Of a DNA stretch of 7,609 nt, positions 5,544-7,609 are shown in pieces. Position 1 is the stretch's first letter; each line of letters opens with the position of its first letter. Position numbers and translations under genes: made by a program. The notes beneath the pieces were generated by a model. That model searched no databases. It was not told where the DNA came from and was given only the letters and a program-made list of their open reading frames with translations. Origin of the DNA: Chitinophagaceae bacterium (GTDB taxonomy: Bacteria; Bacteroidota; Bacteroidia; Chitinophagales; UBA10324); assembly GCA_023251195.1 (NCBI GenBank), contig JAHEZG010000194.1, positions 1 to 7,609 on the forward strand, written 5' to 3'.

Positions 5544-7609
5544 TCGTTTGTTTTTACAAACCTGAATTGTTGCGGTATGTCTTTCACATCACGAATGCGA
5601 AGCAAGTAGGCAGAAGCAGCAAGAGAGCGAATGTCAATCAATGTTTGAGGAGCTGTTTCATTTAACTTTCCGTTCAAAATAATGCGGCCGTTAAGGTCAA
5701 CAATTTCGTATGTGGCTCCTGTATAATTTTCATTTTTGTTATTCGAAATATACAGTTCATTTTTTGCAGGATTTGGATACAATGAAAATTCACGCGATTC
5801 ATCTGCTACTAATGGAGCTGAAACATTCACATCAAAGTAAGCAGTGAAATTTACTGCATTGATTGAAAGTGTATCGAGAAAAACTGGATTCAGAATATTA
5901 GTGAGTAATGGATTATTTCCCCAGTTAATAAAATGAAATCCGGCATTTGCAATGGCTTCAATTTTCACAGGTAACCCATCAAAATATATTCCTTCCCATG
6001 GATAGGTGTCGGGTTCAATGGTGCTGATGTGAATTTTTCCTGCACCGGCAGGAAATACATCCAATGTTAAATCAACTTGCTGAGGTAAACCGGCATTTGC
6101 CTGAATCTGGTTTCTGACAATGTTGGATCGTTGTGAAAGCTGATCTAAAAACACGAGATGATTGTTGTAGAAATTATTCATTTGACCGGGGATATTTGCC
6201 GGATCGCCCCAACGGGCGTATTCGTTTTGCATTTCCAAAACAGTACCGCTGAAAAAATTATTTTCAATGGCCGATAAGTTATTAAACTTGTAAGCAGTGT
6301 TCATCACATCAGCAAACCGGTTAATAAAATAATCTCTGAATCGGTTGTTCTGAATTCCTTTCAACCAGATATTTATATATGGATTGTTTGGGTCTTGTGT
6401 AAGCAGGTAATTGATGTGATCAAAAGTGCAATCTGTCCAACTATTTGGCCCCATTGCCAATTCAAGATCTACAGTACAAAATCTCCATCGTTCGTTGGTT
6501 TTATCTGAACGGTAAATTTTAATGTTATTGCCTGGCCAGTCAACATTACCCATCCATGATTGACCAATAATATAATCTTCATAATACTTCATGTCAAAAT
6601 AATGATCGGCTTGATTCCAGAAACCGGTATCCGATGTGTTCAGATTTACATAGGAAGAATATGAACTGTAAAAAGAATCAACCGAACCACTTAATGCACG
6701 AAGCACCTGCCCATACCAATAACTCAATGATAAAATTTCAGTGGTGGTTGAATTGGCGCCTTCCAGTGTTTTGAAATATTCATCATCAAATTTTTCACGC
6801 AATTCATACAAACCAAAATAACCACCATTCACATATACCGAAACCGGTCGCCATGCCGAATAATAATTATTTGTTTCGCCGCACATTGATTTTACCTGAC
6901 AAGCATCTTTATAGGGGAATGCGAGGTATTGATTGCTGCCATTTCGTAAATAGAAATTACTGTACTTGGTTCTGTTTGGCCGGTCTGGAATTACTTTGTA
7001 ATTTATTGCATCTCCACCTAAAACATCGTTTGCTAATTCAACCCGAAATGAATGTTGTGGATTGGAACGGCTTCCACCTGCACCTCCATCCATTTGAATT
7101 CCTGATGGCTGAGAAAAAATCAGTTGATGAGTAGAATCAAAATATTCAACATAGGCAGGCTTTTGCCAATCGCTCCACCAATTATCAAAAATGCCTGTTG
7201 CACCATATATATTGTTGTGATCAGTAACAACTGATAAAATTGGAGTTTCATGATTTACTCCGAAGAAATAAGACGAAACAACAATCGGACTTGGTAATGT
7301 TCCGGAAGCAAAAGCGCGCGCCTTCAACACACACGAATAAAAAACAGTGATTGGTCCGGAATATAATGCTGAGCTATCGGTTGGATCATCACCATTTAAA
7401 GTATAATGAATGGTTGATGGTATAGTGTTCGGATTATCAATCGTAACAGTTTGTGCATTGAAATAAAAACCGGAAGCAACATCATAGGTTGGAGCCAGTA
7501 AGTAACCCGAATATGGAATTGATAAATTATTTGTAGCTGTTGGTGTGGCTGCTTGAAACAACGCAATAGTTGCCGATGCATCCGGAAAAGAACCAATGCT
7601 GTTATCGAG
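5540..7609 (-). CDS. CotH-kinase-family secreted protein with T9SS type A sorting domain (N terminus cut by window edge)
   Basis: The frame is open from the TAG at 5540-5542 to the right edge, giving 689 residues; the first in-frame TTG at 7559-7561 is not a credible start because coding continues upstream. Residues below are counted from the edge. The opening (GSFPDA, then ATPTATNN to 28) resembles the end of a lamin-tail domain. About 37-117 is a chitobiase/Fn3-associated beta domain with the phrase IHYTLNGDDPT. The CotH domain covers roughly 123-495: GGSRSNPQHSFRV (178-190), FYLRNGSNQ (219-227), YVNGGYFGLYELREK (259-273), NNIKIYR (361-367) and RWRFCTVDLELAMG (374-387). About 511-592 resembles an InlB-type repeat (IANAGFHFINWG). 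The last ~82 residues are a T9SS sorting domain starting FSLYPNP (608-614). CotH proteins have an atypical kinase fold and some phosphorylate secreted proteins; the target here is unknown. I infer export through the outer membrane by T9SS with C-terminal processing. Confidence 0.93.
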   Translation of the reverse strand, partial: LDNSIGSFPDASATIALFQAATPTATNNLSIPYSGYLLAPTYDVASGFYFNAQTVTIDNPNTIPSTIHYTLNGDDPTDSSALYSGPITVFYSCVLKARAFASGTLPSPIVVSSYFFGVNHETPILSVVTDHNNIYGATGIFDNWWSDWQKPAYVEYFDSTHQLIFSQPSGIQMDGGAGGSRSNPQHSFRVELANDVLGGDAINYKVIPDRPNRTKYSNFYLRNGSNQYLAFPYKDACQVKSMCGETNNYYSAWRPVSVYVNGGYFGLYELREKFDDEYFKTLEGANSTTTEILSLSYWYGQVLRALSGSVDSFYSSYSSYVNLNTSDTGFWNQADHYFDMKYYEDYIIGQSWMGNVDWPGNNIKIYRSDKTNERWRFCTVDLELAMGPNSWTDCTFDHINYLLTQDPNNPYINIWLKGIQNNRFRDYFINRFADVMNTAYKFNNLSAIENNFFSGTVLEMQNEYARWGDPANIPGQMNNFYNNHLVFLDQLSQRSNIVRNQIQANAGLPQQVDLTLDVFPAGAGKIHISTIEPDTYPWEGIYFDGLPVKIEAIANAGFHFINWGNNPLLTNILNPVFLDTLSINAVNFTAYFDVNVSAPLVADESREFSLYPNPAKNELYISNNKNENYTGATYEIVDLNGRIILNGKLNETAPQTLIDIRSLAASAYLLRIRDVKDIPQQFRFVKTND

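Noticed and set aside
6853..7134. 93-codon plus-strand open frame inside the CotH-family gene
   Set aside because: It is antisense to conserved CotH motifs, and its His/Leu/Cys-rich translation resembles a shadow frame rather than a protein.
7559..7561. TTG at 7561 as the start of the CotH-family gene
   Set aside because: The frame stays open to the window edge and the 16 residues upstream match the end of a lamin-tail-like domain, so the true start lies outside the window. No signal peptide is visible at this TTG.
1..7609. CRISPR array, tRNA, insertion sequence, toxin-antitoxin or phage-defence system
   Set aside because: Coding regions account for nearly all bases; no regularly spaced repeats, transposase or cloverleaf sequence was seen. 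DprA is the transformation protein, and no companion gene suggests a defence role.

Overview
The window looks like a piece of an AT-rich Bacteroidota genome, possibly Chitinophagales/Saprospiria-like (order not settled). Three things suggest this. Two, probably all three, of the minus-strand products are exported proteins of types common in that phylum, and one carries a clear type IX secretion (T9SS type A) C-terminal sorting domain. There are no obvious Shine-Dalgarno sequences. The DprA has phylum-typical wording of its motifs. Coding density is very high and no stretch over 300 bases lacks a gene. I saw no tRNA, rRNA, CRISPR array, insertion sequence or phage gene.

Layout, left to right. 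(1) 1-1015, minus strand: a secreted protein of unknown function, cut by the left edge just as a probable T9SS sorting domain begins. (2) 1074-4322, minus strand: a large exported M1-family zinc metallopeptidase whose last ~415 residues look like an Omp85-type outer-membrane beta-barrel. It is 58 bases upstream of gene 1 and probably co-transcribed with it. (3) 4323-4433: a 111-base divergent intergenic region. (4) 4434-5543, plus strand: dprA, the RecA loader of natural transformation, complete with N-terminal HhH motifs, Rossmann core and C-terminal winged helix. (5) 5540-7609, minus strand: a CotH-kinase-family secreted protein with several accessory beta domains and a T9SS sorting signal. 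Its N terminus lies beyond the right edge. Its stop codon overlaps that of dprA in a tail-to-tail arrangement.

The only cytoplasmic gene is dprA; it sits between genes for cell-surface or secreted proteins and has no visible functional link to them. The most interesting item is the apparent fusion of an intact M1 peptidase active site to an Omp85-like barrel with no POTRA repeats visible between them, which would tether a protease to the outer membrane. The CotH-family protein is second, for its mosaic architecture and a D-to-E change in its expected acidic motif. I did not find a clear multi-gene novel system in this window.
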